From Janthinobacterium sp. GW458P (GTDB lineage: Bacteria > Pseudomonadota > Gammaproteobacteria > Burkholderiales > Burkholderiaceae_D), in NCBI RefSeq assembly GCF_002127585.1, contig NZ_NEGZ01000008.1, forward strand, positions 70,841-134,840: DNA of 64,000 nt. The letters run 5' to 3'. The position numbers and the translations under genes are program-made. The notes beneath the pieces were generated by a model. It had not been told where the DNA came from, did no database searches, and saw only the letters and a list, made by a program, of their open reading frames with translations. Numbering within the stretch: the first letter of the stretch is position 1; each line of letters starts with the position of its first letter. This document shows, one piece after another, positions 17,796 to 26,105 of this stretch.

Positions 17796-18221
17796 TCAGG
17801 CTTCGGGCAGCGGCGCAGCCTTGCCGAGGGCGGCGGCGACCATCTTCGGCCACAGGAAACACAGGGGCAGGCAGACCGCTACGGCCGCCGTGACATCGAC
17901 CACCCAGTCGCTGACGGCGCCGCGGCGGTAGGGCAGGAAACTCTGGATGAACTCGTCCAGCGCCCCCATGGCGGCCGCCATCAGCACGGCCAGCACGGCG
18001 CGGCGCGCCATGCCGCCGCGCGTGCCGCTGAACAGGATCAGGGCCAGCACGCCATAGCCGAGCGAATGCAGCACGCCGCCTGACGCGTACTGGCCGACAT
18101 CGGCGCGCACGCCAGGTATGTCGCCGATCAATATCACCAGCGCGTACAGCAGCAACGCGATGCGGTAGCGCAGGCGTTCATGACGATCGGCAAAACAGAG
18201 TTCCAGAAATGGTGCGGGCAT
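17796..18221 (-). CDS. VanZ-like membrane protein
   Basis: 141 aa from ATG 18221, with about four hydrophobic helices and the VanZ-like signature DEFIQSFLPYRRGAVSDWVVD (DExxQ...R..s..D) in the second half. VanZ proteins are small polytopic inner-membrane proteins; in one gram-positive operon VanZ gives low teicoplanin resistance, but most proteobacterial members are uncharacterised. The start is uncertain: no good ribosome site precedes 18221, and the same frame is open to 18497 across a terminator-like hairpin. The region upstream therefore looks like a long leader or attenuator rather than coding sequence. Confidence 0.75.
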   Translation of the reverse strand: MPAPFLELCFADRHERLRYRIALLLYALVILIGDIPGVRADVGQYASGGVLHSLGYGVLALILFSGTRGGMARRAVLAVLMAAAMGALDEFIQSFLPYRRGAVSDWVVDVTAAVAVCLPLCFLWPKMVAAALGKAAPLPEA

Positions 18222-18308
18222 GATGTATCGGGAAAGGCGGAAAGGGCAACAATAACATTCCACGTGGCTAACGGCCATGCTTTTACGCAAGGCAGAATAC
18301 GGCGGGCA

Positions 18309-18340
18309 AAAAAAGGCCCGCGGGGGCGCGGGCCAAAAAC
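18309..18340 (-). terminator. Terminator or attenuator in the leader of the VanZ-like gene
   Basis: 8-bp GC stem GGCCCGCG / CGCGGGCC with a four-base loop, followed on the minus strand by T7. It lies 88 bp upstream of the VanZ-like ATG. A minus-strand -10 (TATACT, 18497-18502) and a further 7-bp hairpin GTGTGCC / GGCACAC (18432-18450) precede it. So this ends either a ~180-nt RNA or an attenuated leader. The rest of the 18222-18768 gap holds the sRNA candidate below. Confidence 0.7.
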
Positions 18341-18615
18341 CCAAATGAAAAGGGTCAAGAGTTGAGAAGTGCTCGGTACTTACCATGTCGCCCGCCTTGC
18401 CGGCGCGCGCCACGGTCATGAAAGGGGAGTGGTGTGCCATTGCGGCACACCTGTCTGTAGTCAGGCATATCGGTTGCCTGTACAGCAGATGAAGCAAGTA
18501 TAGGGGCCGAAAATGACGGGGCTATGACACGCCGCAACATTTTTGAGGAAACCCGCATATTGATGGAAAAAATCGGGCCGCATGGCAAGAATGACCATGT
18601 TTCAGTGGCGACAGC

Positions 18616-18680
18616 AAAAAAAAAGCCCGCTGGTGAAAGCGGGCTTAAAACTATTTTCTTGGAGGAGAATAGTGGAGACA
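18616..18680 (-). ncRNA. Candidate small RNA with CUCCUCC loop
   Basis: A self-contained RNA unit on the minus strand. The promoter TAGACA-17-CATAAT (18686-18714) predicts a start near 18680. The RNA would fold into a first hairpin with stem ACUAUU / AAUAGU (18650-18673) presenting the loop CUCCUCCAAGAA. After a short UUU linker comes a 9-bp terminator stem AAGCCCGCU / AGCGGGCUU (18623-18646) ending in U9. The C-rich loop is complementary to strong Shine-Dalgarno sequences, the design of several known trans-acting sRNAs (for example CUCCUCCC loops of Rhodobacter CcsR RNAs). No frame is encoded. It is not simply the terminator of the SDR gene, whose stop lies about 90 bases before the RNA start, upstream of this RNA's own promoter. 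Confidence 0.62.
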
Positions 18681-18685
18681 GGTGC

Positions 18686-18714
18686 ATTATGCTGCGTCGC
18701 ACGATATGTGTCTA
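18686..18714 (-). promoter_or_regulatory. Sigma-70 promoter of the candidate sRNA
   Basis: Minus-strand -35 TAGACA (18709-18714, five of six consensus bases), a 17-bp spacer and -10 CATAAT (18686-18691, five of six). The spacer includes GTGCGACGCA. Confidence 0.65.
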
Positions 18715-18768
18715 ATGGTATTTTCAGATATCCATTATTGATTTTTGATATAACTTAAATTCCCCCGG

Positions 18769-19533
18769 CTAATCCTGCACGGCCACCGTGTAGTTGAGCG
18801 CCATGCGCCCGCCATCGACATAGATGGTCTGGCCCGTCATGTAGCTGGCGTCGTCGCTGGCCAGGAAGGCGGCGATGCCGGCTACTTCTTCCGGCTCGCC
18901 GCAGCGGCCCAGCGGCGTGCGCGACAAAATCGTGTGGCGCGCCTGCGGGCTCGACAGTACCGCCTGCCTGGCCAGTTCCGTCAGGATGGTGCCCGGGCCG
19001 ATGCCGTTCACGCGCACGCCGTGCGAGGCCAGGTTCAGGGCCATGACCTTGGTCAGCTGGTTGATGGCGCCTTTCGACACCACGTACGGCACCTGGTTCG
19101 GAATGGCCAGCTCCGCATTCACGCTGGACATATTGATGATGCAGCCGCTGTTGCGCTTGACCATCTCGCGCGCCACGGCCTGGCCGCACAGGAACATCGA
19201 TTTCAGGTTGATGCGCATGACCCGGTCGAAATCGTCTTCGCAGACGTCGAGGAAATCGGCCGCATGCGTGACGCCCGCATTGTTGACGAGGATATCGATG
19301 TGGCCGAACCGGGCCAGGGTTTCCTTCAGCATGGCGTCCACGTCCGCCTTCTGGCTGACGTCGGCGCAAAAGAAGTGCGCCTGCGGGCCGAGGGCGGCGG
19401 CCGCCTGCGCGCCTTCTTCCTTGATGTCGACCAGCATCACCTGTGCGCCCTCGGCGATCAGGCGGCTGGCGCAGGCCAGGCCGATGCCTTGCGTGGCGCC
19501 CGTGACGATGGCGGTTTTATTGACCAGTTTCAT
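18769..19533 (-). CDS. SDR family oxidoreductase (FabG/KduD-like)
   Basis: 254-aa classical short-chain dehydrogenase. The coenzyme motif TGATQGIG sits at about 12-19, NNAG at about 85-88, the catalytic Ser in NMSSVN (about 136), and Tyr-Lys in PYVVSKGAINQL (YxxxK, about 149-153). The C-terminal GxxxxxDGG block (TGQTIYVDGG) is typical. The closest recall is sugar or 3-ketoacyl-type reductases; the substrate cannot be assigned. D37-type acidic residue (MLVDIKEE) after beta-2 suggests NAD preference. ATG 19533 has GAGGAG seven bases upstream. Single gene, transcribed toward the sRNA candidate. Confidence 0.9.
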   Translation of the reverse strand: MKLVNKTAIVTGATQGIGLACASRLIAEGAQVMLVDIKEEGAQAAAALGPQAHFFCADVSQKADVDAMLKETLARFGHIDILVNNAGVTHAADFLDVCEDDFDRVMRINLKSMFLCGQAVAREMVKRNSGCIINMSSVNAELAIPNQVPYVVSKGAINQLTKVMALNLASHGVRVNGIGPGTILTELARQAVLSSPQARHTILSRTPLGRCGEPEEVAGIAAFLASDDASYMTGQTIYVDGGRMALNYTVAVQD

Positions 19534-19605
19534 GTGTTCTCCTCGGCGGGGTGGGGGCGCCGCCATGCTGCGGAGCCATGGCGGATTTTAATCCCTGTCC
19601 GGGAT

Positions 19606-20127
19606 TCAGAGGAGGATGGGTTCGTTCGGCAACTGGTTGCCGCGCGTGCCATCGGCAGGGAAGTGGCTTTGCAGCAAGGTGTTCAGCTGCTGCAACGCTT
19701 CCAGGGTGCTGTCGTGGTAATTGCCATCCTTGAACCCTTTGGTCATGGTGCGGCATACGGCTTGCCATTGCTCCGGCGTCACGCGCCGGCCCACGTTGCG
19801 GTCGGCCACGATGTCGACCTGGTGTTCGGCCAGGTTGATATAGATCAGTATGCCGACGTTGTCTTCCGTATCCCACACGCCATACCGGGCGAACAGTTCG
19901 CGCGCCCGTTCGCGGTTGCTCACGCCGTGGTAAGCCATGCCCGGCGTCAGCGCCGCTTCGACGATCAGGCGCACTTCCGCCTGGTGCATCGCTTCGCCGT
20001 CGGCAATCGCCGTCTCGATGGCTTTCAGGGTGCGTTCCGGAAACGCATGGCGCGCCGTCGCCGGCGTGCCGCGCAAATGTTTTATGGCGCGTCCGCAGCG
20101 CTGTCCGAATGTCAGTTGTTTCGTCAT
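19606..20127 (-). CDS. TPM domain protein (short form)
   Basis: 173 aa dominated by a TPM (TLP18.3/Psb32/MOLO-1, formerly DUF477) domain, with the conserved stretches VWDTEDNVGILIYINLAEHQVDIVADRNVG and EQWQAVCRTM. It has no signal peptide or membrane helix, so it is likely cytoplasmic, unlike the preceding paralogue. The ATG overlaps the stop codon of that paralogue (TAATG), and both follow lemA, so the three form one operon. TPM proteins act in photosystem repair in plants and have weak phosphatase activity; the bacterial role is unknown. Confidence 0.85.
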   Translation of the reverse strand: MTKQLTFGQRCGRAIKHLRGTPATARHAFPERTLKAIETAIADGEAMHQAEVRLIVEAALTPGMAYHGVSNRERARELFARYGVWDTEDNVGILIYINLAEHQVDIVADRNVGRRVTPEQWQAVCRTMTKGFKDGNYHDSTLEALQQLNTLLQSHFPADGTRGNQLPNEPILL

Positions 20128-20966
20128 TACCAATCTCCCGAGGCGCCGCCGCCGTCAAAACCGCCGCCGCCGCCACCGAAGCCGCCACCGCCGCCTCCGC
20201 CGCCGAAGCCGCCACAGCCACCGCCGAAGCCGCCACCGCCGCCCCGGTTGTTCAGCGCCTGGTTCAGGATGCTGCCCAGCACCACGCCCGTGGCGCCGCT
20301 GGACCAGTTGCTGCCGCGCTGCAGCCGGTTCGGCCCGCCGCGCGAGCGGAACAGGGTCAGCACGACGAGAAAGCCGAAGAACAGCAGCGGCAGCCAGAAG
20401 GTCAGGCCGCCCGCGTCCACCGTGGCCGGCGCCTGTTTCTGCGCCGGGGCGGGGAACTGTTCCTCGTTGAGCAGGGTGGCAATGGCGCCCACGCCGGCCA
20501 CCAGGCCGCCGTAATAGTCGTTCTGCTTGAAGTGGGGGGCGATGACGTCCTGCAGGATGCGTTTCGATTGCGCATCCGTCAGCACGCCCTGCACGCCGCG
20601 GCCCGCCTCGATGCGCAGGCGGCGCAAGGACGAGGGATTGTCCTTCGCCACCATCAGCAGCACGCCGTCATCGACGCCCTTGCGGCCCAGCTTCCACGCA
20701 TCCGTCACGCGGATGCTGTACTGCTCGATGGCTTCCGGCTCCGTAGTCTTGACCAGCAGCACGGCGATCTGGCTGCCCGTCCTCGCTTCGTAGTCGGCCA
20801 GCACGCCTTCCAGCGCCGCTTTCTGCCTGGCGTCGAGCATGCCGGCGTTGTCCATCACGCGCGCGGCCAGCGGCGGCACGGGCTGCAAGCCCTGCGCGCC
20901 GGCCGGCGCCATCGTCCACAGCAGCAGCGCCGTCGCCAGCGCCGCCAGATAAGACCAGGCTTTCAT
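20127..20966 (-). CDS. TPM domain membrane protein with glycine-rich tail (YgcG-like)
   Basis: 279 aa. Signal peptide about 1-24, periplasmic TPM domain about 30-170 (MDNAGMLDARQKAALEG, GVDDGVLLMVAKDNP, RIEAGRGVQGVLTD), one transmembrane helix about 193-211 and a cytoplasmic tail of almost pure glycine broken by Phe and one Cys (about 241-275). This is the YgcG architecture. Its ATG is one base after the lemA stop, and it overlaps the third gene. LemA-YgcG pairs recur widely and are thought to act at the envelope. A much longer plus-strand proline frame here is only the antisense of the glycine codons. Confidence 0.9.
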   Translation of the reverse strand: MKAWSYLAALATALLLWTMAPAGAQGLQPVPPLAARVMDNAGMLDARQKAALEGVLADYEARTGSQIAVLLVKTTEPEAIEQYSIRVTDAWKLGRKGVDDGVLLMVAKDNPSSLRRLRIEAGRGVQGVLTDAQSKRILQDVIAPHFKQNDYYGGLVAGVGAIATLLNEEQFPAPAQKQAPATVDAGGLTFWLPLLFFGFLVVLTLFRSRGGPNRLQRGSNWSSGATGVVLGSILNQALNNRGGGGGFGGGCGGFGGGGGGGGFGGGGGGFDGGGASGDW

Positions 20967-20967
20967 C

Positions 20968-21582
20968 TTATTTGCCGAAGTTGACGGTCGGCGCGGTCGA
21001 GATGGACTTTTCATTTTCCACCGTGAACGATGGCTTGACCTTGTAGCCGAAGACCATGGCCGTCAGGTTGTTCGGGAAGCTGCGCGCATGCACGTTGTAA
21101 TCCTGCACGGCGGCGATGTAGCGCTGGCGCGCCACGGTGATGCGGTTTTCCGTGCCTTCCAGCTGCGACTGCAGGTCGCGGAAGCTGGTATCGGCCTTCA
21201 GGTCCGGGTATTTCTCGGACACCACCATCAGGCGCGACAGGGCCGACGACAGCTGCCCTTGCACCTGCTGGAATTTCTCGAAGGCGGCCGGGTCGTTCAG
21301 CACTTCCGGCGTGATCTGGAAGCTGGTGGCGGCGGCGCGCGCCTTGGTCACCGCTTCCAGCGTTTCGCGCTCGTGCGTGGCATAGCCCTTGACGGTGTTG
21401 ACCAGGTTGGGGATCAGGTCGGCGCGGCGCTGGTACTGGTTGACCACTTCGCCCCAGGCCGCCTTGGTGGCTTCGTCCTTGCTCTGGAAGTCGTTGTAGC
21501 CGCAGCCCGTCAGGATGCCGGCCAGGACGGTAACGCTCAGCGCCAGGCGCAGCCATTTGGTGAATTGTTTGGTGATTTGCAT
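20968..21582 (-). CDS. lemA: LemA family protein
   Basis: 204 aa. An N-terminal hydrophobic segment with lipobox LTGC (Cys about residue 27) suggests membrane anchoring, followed by the LemA four-helix domain with the family blocks EVVNQYQRRADLIPNLVNTVKGYATHE and NDPAAFEKFQQVQGQLSSALSRL. The C-terminus ends with a YKVKPSF-type stretch. Established: LemA proteins have an extracytoplasmic helical domain; function is unclear. First gene of the lemA-TPM-TPM operon. ATG 21582 has GGAA upstream; earlier in-frame codons are unlikely. Confidence 0.92.
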   Translation of the reverse strand: MQITKQFTKWLRLALSVTVLAGILTGCGYNDFQSKDEATKAAWGEVVNQYQRRADLIPNLVNTVKGYATHERETLEAVTKARAAATSFQITPEVLNDPAAFEKFQQVQGQLSSALSRLMVVSEKYPDLKADTSFRDLQSQLEGTENRITVARQRYIAAVQDYNVHARSFPNNLTAMVFGYKVKPSFTVENEKSISTAPTVNFGK

Positions 21583-21737
21583 GATGGGTTCCGTGCAGAG
21601 TAAAGGAGGTGGGGCAAATATACCTGAAACGGCCCGCCATGTCGGTTTAATAAGCGCCGGCCGCCGCCACCGGCTGACTTGACAGGTCCGCGCCGCGTTA
21701 CAATACGGGGTTTGCAACTGAATATAGAGGGTGTGCC

Positions 21738-22562
21738 GTGAATTTCATCAATAAATTATCCGCCGCGTGGACGGCCAATAATTCCCTGCTGTGCGTGGGC
21801 CTGGACCCCGACCTGGCGAAACTGCCGGCCGAACTGCGCGACTTGCCCGATGGAATCACCACCTTTTGCACGCGCATCATCGACGCCACGGCCGACCTGG
21901 CCTGCGCCTTCAAGCCGCAGATCGCGTATTTCGCCGCGCTGGGCGCGGAACGGCAGCTGGAAGACATCTGCCGCTACGTGCGCGAAAACTACCCGCACAT
22001 CCCCCTGATCCTCGACGCGAAGCGGGGCGATATCGGCGCCACGGCCACGCAATACGCGCGCGAGGCGTTCGAGCGCTACGGCGCCGACGCCGTCACGGTG
22101 AACCCCTACATGGGCGAGGATTCGCTCGACCCCTACCTGGCGTGGACGGACCGCGGCGTGATCATCCTGTGCCGCACCTCGAACCCGGGCGGCTCGGACC
22201 TGCAATTTCTCGACACGGACGGCGTGCCCCTGTACCAGCGCGTGGCGCGCCTGGTGGCCGAGAAATGGAACAAGAACGGCCAGTGCGCGCTCGTCGTCGG
22301 CGCCACTTTCCCTGAAGAACTGGCGCAAGTGCGCGCCATCGTGGGCGACATGCCGCTGCTGGTGCCCGGCATCGGTGCCCAGGGCGGAGATATTGCCGCC
22401 ACCGTCGGCGCTGGCCAGACGGCGAACGGCACGGGCATGATGATCAGCTCCTCGCGCGCCATCATCTACGCCACGCCGCAGGACGGCGAAGACTGGGCCG
22501 ACGCGGCCCGCCGCGTGGCCATTGACACGCGCGATGCGATTAATCAACATCGCGCTGTTTAA
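21738..22562 (+). CDS. pyrF: Orotidine 5'-phosphate decarboxylase
   Basis: 274-aa group 2 OMP decarboxylase, catalysing the last step of de novo UMP synthesis. The catalytic Lys lies in [12 protein letters not shown] (about residues 93-104), preceded by [10 protein letters not shown]. The length and the [13 protein letters not shown] form are typical of the larger PyrF type in beta- and gamma-proteobacteria. The start is GTG 21738 with AGAGG seven bases upstream. A perfect -35 TTGACA (21679-21684) and a TACAAT 14 bp later lie in the region shared with divergent lemA, although that spacing is short. The gene ends in a 34-bp palindromic terminator shared with convergent sbcB. Confidence 0.96.
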   Translation: MNFINKLSAAWTANNSLLCVGLDPDLAKLPAELRDLPDGITTFCTRIIDATADLACAFKPQIAYFAALGAERQLEDICRYVRENYPHIPLILDAKRGDIGATATQYAREAFERYGADAVTVNPYMGEDSLDPYLAWTDRGVIILCRTSNPGGSDLQFLDTDGVPLYQRVARLVAEKWNKNGQCALVVGATFPEELAQVRAIVGDMPLLVPGIGAQGGDIAATVGAGQTANGTGMMISSSRAIIYATPQDGEDWADAARRVAIDTRDAINQHRAV

Positions 22563-22571
22563 GTCTCATCC

Positions 22572-22605
22572 ATGCAAAATGCCGGGCTAGCCCGGCATTT
22601 TGCAT
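22572..22605. terminator. Bidirectional palindromic terminator pyrF/sbcB
   Basis: A perfect 34-bp palindrome (17-bp arms, ATGCAAAATGCCGGGCT and its complement) with A4 and T4 tracts inside each arm. It ends one base before the sbcB stop codon, so it serves both convergent genes. Confidence 0.88.
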
Positions 22606-24054
22606 TTAGTCGCGCTGCGGGGCGACGATTTCCGCATAGTCGTACAGCTCTCCCAGAATTTCCTCTCCCCGCTCATCGACCGATTCCGACAGCACGTCGA
22701 TTTCCGTAAACAGCATTTCGATGGTGCGGGCGCCGCCGTCGCCGTCGAATAATCGGGCGGCGCGGTGCTGTTCCCAGCGCAGGCTTTCCGCCTCGCTCAG
22801 GGTTTGCGGGAAATTGCGGGCGCGGTAGCGGAACAGCAATTCCTGCAGGCGCTCGTCGGCGAACGAGGGGCGGGCCGTGGCCAGCCTGGCCGGCGTGTCG
22901 CGGCGCAGCGATTCGAGCAGGCGGCGGTCGTCGTTGCTGACGAAACCATTGTACAAATCCTCATCCACGTCCAGGGCCGCATTGGCGCCCGGACGCTGGA
23001 AGACTGCGGCCCAGATGGCGTCCATGTTCGGCGCCGCGGCCGCCAGCTGCGCGTTGGCGCGCGCCGCCTCCACATCGATGCCCCATTGCGCGGCCATGGC
23101 CGGCGACAGGGTCTTTAAATTGCCGACCAGCATGGGCGACTTGTTCAAATGCACGCTTTTCACGGGCAGGCGCGTCATGCCTTCCGGCATGGCGTCATTG
23201 CGCGTGAACAAACGCGTGCGGATGGTGTCGGCGTCCAGCGTGAACAGTTCACGCGGGTCGTAGGCGCAATCCCAGACGAGGATTTCGTTTTTATTGCCCG
23301 GGTGCGTGGCCAGCGGCCAGACGACGCCCAGGCAGCCCCGTTCGGCCGGGAACATGCCCGACACGTGCAGGAAGGGCTGGCGCTCGCCGGCGGCCAGGTG
23401 CATGCCCATTTCGCTGGCGACCCGGTCCTTCTTGTGCAGGGCCAGGCAGAATTCGAACAGTTTCGGCTGCTTTTCGCGGATCAGGCGGGCCAGGGCGATG
23501 GTGGCGCGCACGTCGGACAAGGCATCATGCGCCGCTTCGTGGACGAGGCCATTGGCCTTGCTCAAGTGTTCCAGTTTGAAACTGGTCTGGCCGTCGTCGC
23601 GCTTGGGCCAATGTATGCCTTCCGGGCGCAGCGCGTGCGTCATGCGCACCACGTCGAGGAGGTCCCAGCGGCCGCAATGGTTTTTCCATTCGCGCGCATA
23701 CGGATCGATCAGGTTGCGCCAGAACAGGAAACGCGTGACTTCATCGTCGAAACGGATGGTGTTGTAGCCCACGCCGATGGTGCCCGGCTCCGAAAAGGCC
23801 GCTTCGATGGTGGCGGCGAACTGGTGCTCGGGCACGCCCAGCTGCAGACACTGCTGCGGCGTGATGCCCGTGATCAGGCACGATTGCGGGTCGGGCAGGA
23901 AATCATTGGCAGGCTGACAATACAACATGATCGGTTCGCCGATCTCGTTGAGTTCGGCATCCGTGCGGATGGCGGCGAACTGGGCCGGGCGGTCGCGGCG
24001 CGGCTGGGCGCCAAAGGTTTCGTAGTCGTGCCAAAGGAAAGTCTGGTTAGTCAT
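22606..24054 (-). CDS. sbcB: Exodeoxyribonuclease I
   Basis: 482 aa, the expected size for ExoI, the 3'-5' single-strand DNA exonuclease used in recombination and mismatch repair. The DnaQ-like catalytic domain starts at the N-terminus with WHDYETFG (Exo I motif, D and E), then IGVGYNTIRFDDEVTR (Exo II) and HDALSDVRATI (Exo III, H and D). The SH3-like and helical C-terminal domains follow. Single gene, convergent with pyrF. No strong ribosome site is visible before ATG 24054. Nothing odd in composition. Confidence 0.96.
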   Translation of the reverse strand: MTNQTFLWHDYETFGAQPRRDRPAQFAAIRTDAELNEIGEPIMLYCQPANDFLPDPQSCLITGITPQQCLQLGVPEHQFAATIEAAFSEPGTIGVGYNTIRFDDEVTRFLFWRNLIDPYAREWKNHCGRWDLLDVVRMTHALRPEGIHWPKRDDGQTSFKLEHLSKANGLVHEAAHDALSDVRATIALARLIREKQPKLFEFCLALHKKDRVASEMGMHLAAGERQPFLHVSGMFPAERGCLGVVWPLATHPGNKNEILVWDCAYDPRELFTLDADTIRTRLFTRNDAMPEGMTRLPVKSVHLNKSPMLVGNLKTLSPAMAAQWGIDVEAARANAQLAAAAPNMDAIWAAVFQRPGANAALDVDEDLYNGFVSNDDRRLLESLRRDTPARLATARPSFADERLQELLFRYRARNFPQTLSEAESLRWEQHRAARLFDGDGGARTIEMLFTEIDVLSESVDERGEEILGELYDYAEIVAPQRD

Positions 24055-24202
24055 TGATGGTCGTTGCTTAATTGTTTATCCGGGCCGCTAAAAACAAGCC
24101 GCCGCTTCAGTTTTCTGAAAACCTGCCGATACTACACGAGAGGATGGTCATCATCGCGTTTCCCGCATGGTGGCATATATTGCCCGTTCAAGGAGACCTA
24201 TC

Positions 24203-24832
24203 GTGTCAATTCCCATCGCCGCCAGCGGCAATTCCACCCCTTCCGTGACTTCCGTCAGTGCCGGCGTTGCCGGCAAGGACGATAAAGTCCAGCAAAAAGA
24301 CGGCGTCAACGCTGAAATGAGCGTGAATGACCGCAGCAAGCTGCAATTGAACGCTTCCATCATGCAGGCGTCGCTGAATGTGTCCATCGGTTCGGAAAAC
24401 GAGCCGCTGGCGCTGCTGTACAAGACGGCCATCACCAACATCAATGAAGCGCTGAAGGGCCAGTACGGCGAGGACGCCATCCAGAACGCGGCCTCGCAGG
24501 ACAACAGCGCCGAAGCGACGGCGAGCCGCATCGTCTCGCTGTCGACGGGATTCTTTGACGCCTACAAGAAGCAGAATCCCGGCATGGACGACGATACGGC
24601 GCTGACCAAGTTCATGGACACCATCAGCGGCGGCATGGAAAAAGGCTTCAAGGAAGCGCGCGACATCCTGGGCGGCTTGAAAGTGCTGAACGGCGATATC
24701 GCCGGCAATATCGACAAGACGTATGCGCTGGTGCAGAAGGGTTATGCGGATTTCGTTGCCGCGCACAGCAGCAAGAAGGATGACGCCGCCAAGCCGGATG
24801 GCGCCAAGCCGGCCGACAGCAAGGCTGCCTGA
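24203..24832 (+). CDS. DUF5610 domain protein
   Basis: 209 aa from GTG 24203, which has AAGGAG seven bases upstream; the frame opens earlier but without a ribosome site. The N-terminal ~50 residues are Ser/Val-rich and disordered. The DUF5610 region spans about 55-190 with the recognisable ATASRIVSLSTGFFDAYKKQ and GGMEKGFKEARDILGGL blocks. A basic-acidic tail (SKKDDAAKPDGAKPADS) ends it. No signal or membrane helix. The family has no established function; members often occur in motile proteobacteria. Stand-alone gene, convergent with the diguanylate cyclase. Confidence 0.8.
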   Translation: MSIPIAASGNSTPSVTSVSAGVAGKDDKVQQKDGVNAEMSVNDRSKLQLNASIMQASLNVSIGSENEPLALLYKTAITNINEALKGQYGEDAIQNAASQDNSAEATASRIVSLSTGFFDAYKKQNPGMDDDTALTKFMDTISGGMEKGFKEARDILGGLKVLNGDIAGNIDKTYALVQKGYADFVAAHSSKKDDAAKPDGAKPADSKAA

Positions 24833-24868
24833 CCATCATTATTTGAAGCGCCGGAGCGCCTGAGAATC

Positions 24869-25840
24869 TCAGGTGCTTACGCGGTTGCGCCCGCCGGCCT
24901 TGGCCCGGTACAGCGCCGCATCGGCCGTGGCGATCAGCGCCTCGTCGTCCTGCGCCGCCGCCAGGCTGGCCACGCCGAAGGAACCCGTGATGTGCGGCAG
25001 CGGGCTGCGCATGTCGTTGAAGATGACGGCTTGCTGCATGCGCGCGCACAGGCGCTCGGCCACGCGCAGGGCCACGTTTTCATTGGTGTCTGGCAAGATT
25101 ACCATCAATTCCTCGCCGCCGTAACGCACGGCAAAATCCGTGGGACGCAGGGCCGCGCCCAGCACTTGCGCCGCGATGCGCAGGGCCTGGTCGCCCGCCT
25201 GGTGGCCGTGCGTATCGTTGAAGCGCTTGAAGTGGTCGAGGTCGATCATCACCAGCGACAGCGGCGCGCTGCTGCCGTGGGCCGTGACGATCATATTCGG
25301 CAGCAAGTCGGTCAGCCAGGCGCGGTTGTACAGGCCCGTCAGGCTGTCGACCATCGACAGCTGGCGGTAGAATTCGCCCAGTTTCTGCCGGCGGCGCAGC
25401 AGGGCGTTGGCGGCGCGTATGCGGAAAGACAACAAGCGCAGCAGGTTGCGCGCCAGGCCGTTCGACTGCTCGATCAATTCCCAGACGGTGGCCGCGTCGA
25501 TCACCAGCAGATCTGTTTCTTCCAGGGCGGAAATGGCGGCCAGATTGCTCGCTTCATCGAGCACCGACTGTTCGCCCACGCTTTCGCCGGGCAAGACCTT
25601 GCTGACGGTGCCGTCGTCCATGCCGGTATGGGTGTCGGCGGCCACGGCCAGCGAGCCGCGCAGGACGATGTACAGCCTGGCGCCGTGCGTGTCGCTGATG
25701 GCCTCGCCCGCTTCCAGGCGCATGACGGGACAGGGCGCCAGGATGGCGGCCGTCTGGCCGTCCGCCCCATCGCGAAATAGCTGTAAATCGCCGATGTTGC
25801 AGCCTGAAGCACCGAAGTTGCCGATCTGTTCCACAATCAC
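24869..25840 (-). CDS. Diguanylate cyclase with cNMP-binding-like sensor domain
   Basis: 323 aa. An N-terminal CRP-like cyclic-nucleotide-binding fold (about 30-125, with LYIVLRGSLAV and PGESVGEQSVLDEA) is joined by a helix to a GGDEF domain (about 160-323) that makes c-di-GMP. The active loop is GGEEL at 241-245. The allosteric inhibition site RxxD is present as RPTD at 232-235, exactly five residues before it, so product inhibition is expected. Substrate-binding residues NxxxD (DLDHFKRFNDTHGHQAGD) are intact. No membrane helix, so cytoplasmic. GTG start at 25840 (or 25834), without a good SD. Confidence 0.9.
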   Translation of the reverse strand: MIVEQIGNFGASGCNIGDLQLFRDGADGQTAAILAPCPVMRLEAGEAISDTHGARLYIVLRGSLAVAADTHTGMDDGTVSKVLPGESVGEQSVLDEASNLAAISALEETDLLVIDAATVWELIEQSNGLARNLLRLLSFRIRAANALLRRRQKLGEFYRQLSMVDSLTGLYNRAWLTDLLPNMIVTAHGSSAPLSLVMIDLDHFKRFNDTHGHQAGDQALRIAAQVLGAALRPTDFAVRYGGEELMVILPDTNENVALRVAERLCARMQQAVIFNDMRSPLPHITGSFGVASLAAAQDDEALIATADAALYRAKAGGRNRVST

Positions 25841-26053
25841 ACTTTCAAAAAGCCGGCGCGCGCGAGCAGAGGGCCGGTATCTTCATGATAGCTTAAAGCA
25901 GCCTTGGCCGTAACGGCAAAGGCTTGCTTGATGTCACTTACTGTGGGAAATACGACAATTATTTCATTGTCGCCTCAATGCGCAGGAACACTTGCTGTTC
26001 TGCCATGGATGTTGTCGCGCAGGGAAGGTGAATATCCTGGCCCGGATGTGCAA

Positions 26054-26075
26054 AGGCAGCCTTGAACGGCTGCCT
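26054..26075 (-). terminator. Probable terminator of the HPF-like gene
   Basis: 8-bp stem AGGCAGCC / GGCTGCCT with a 6-nt loop, 31 bp after the stop codon on the minus strand, followed by only TTT, so it is weak. The rest of the 25841-26105 gap shows no gene. Confidence 0.55.
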
Positions 26076-26105
26076 CAGTCTCTGGAAATCCTGCGGGTGG
26101 AGGAA

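Noticed and set aside
18934..20514. Plus-strand frame with long proline runs
   Set aside because: Antisense of the glycine-rich tail of the TPM membrane protein and of the SDR gene.
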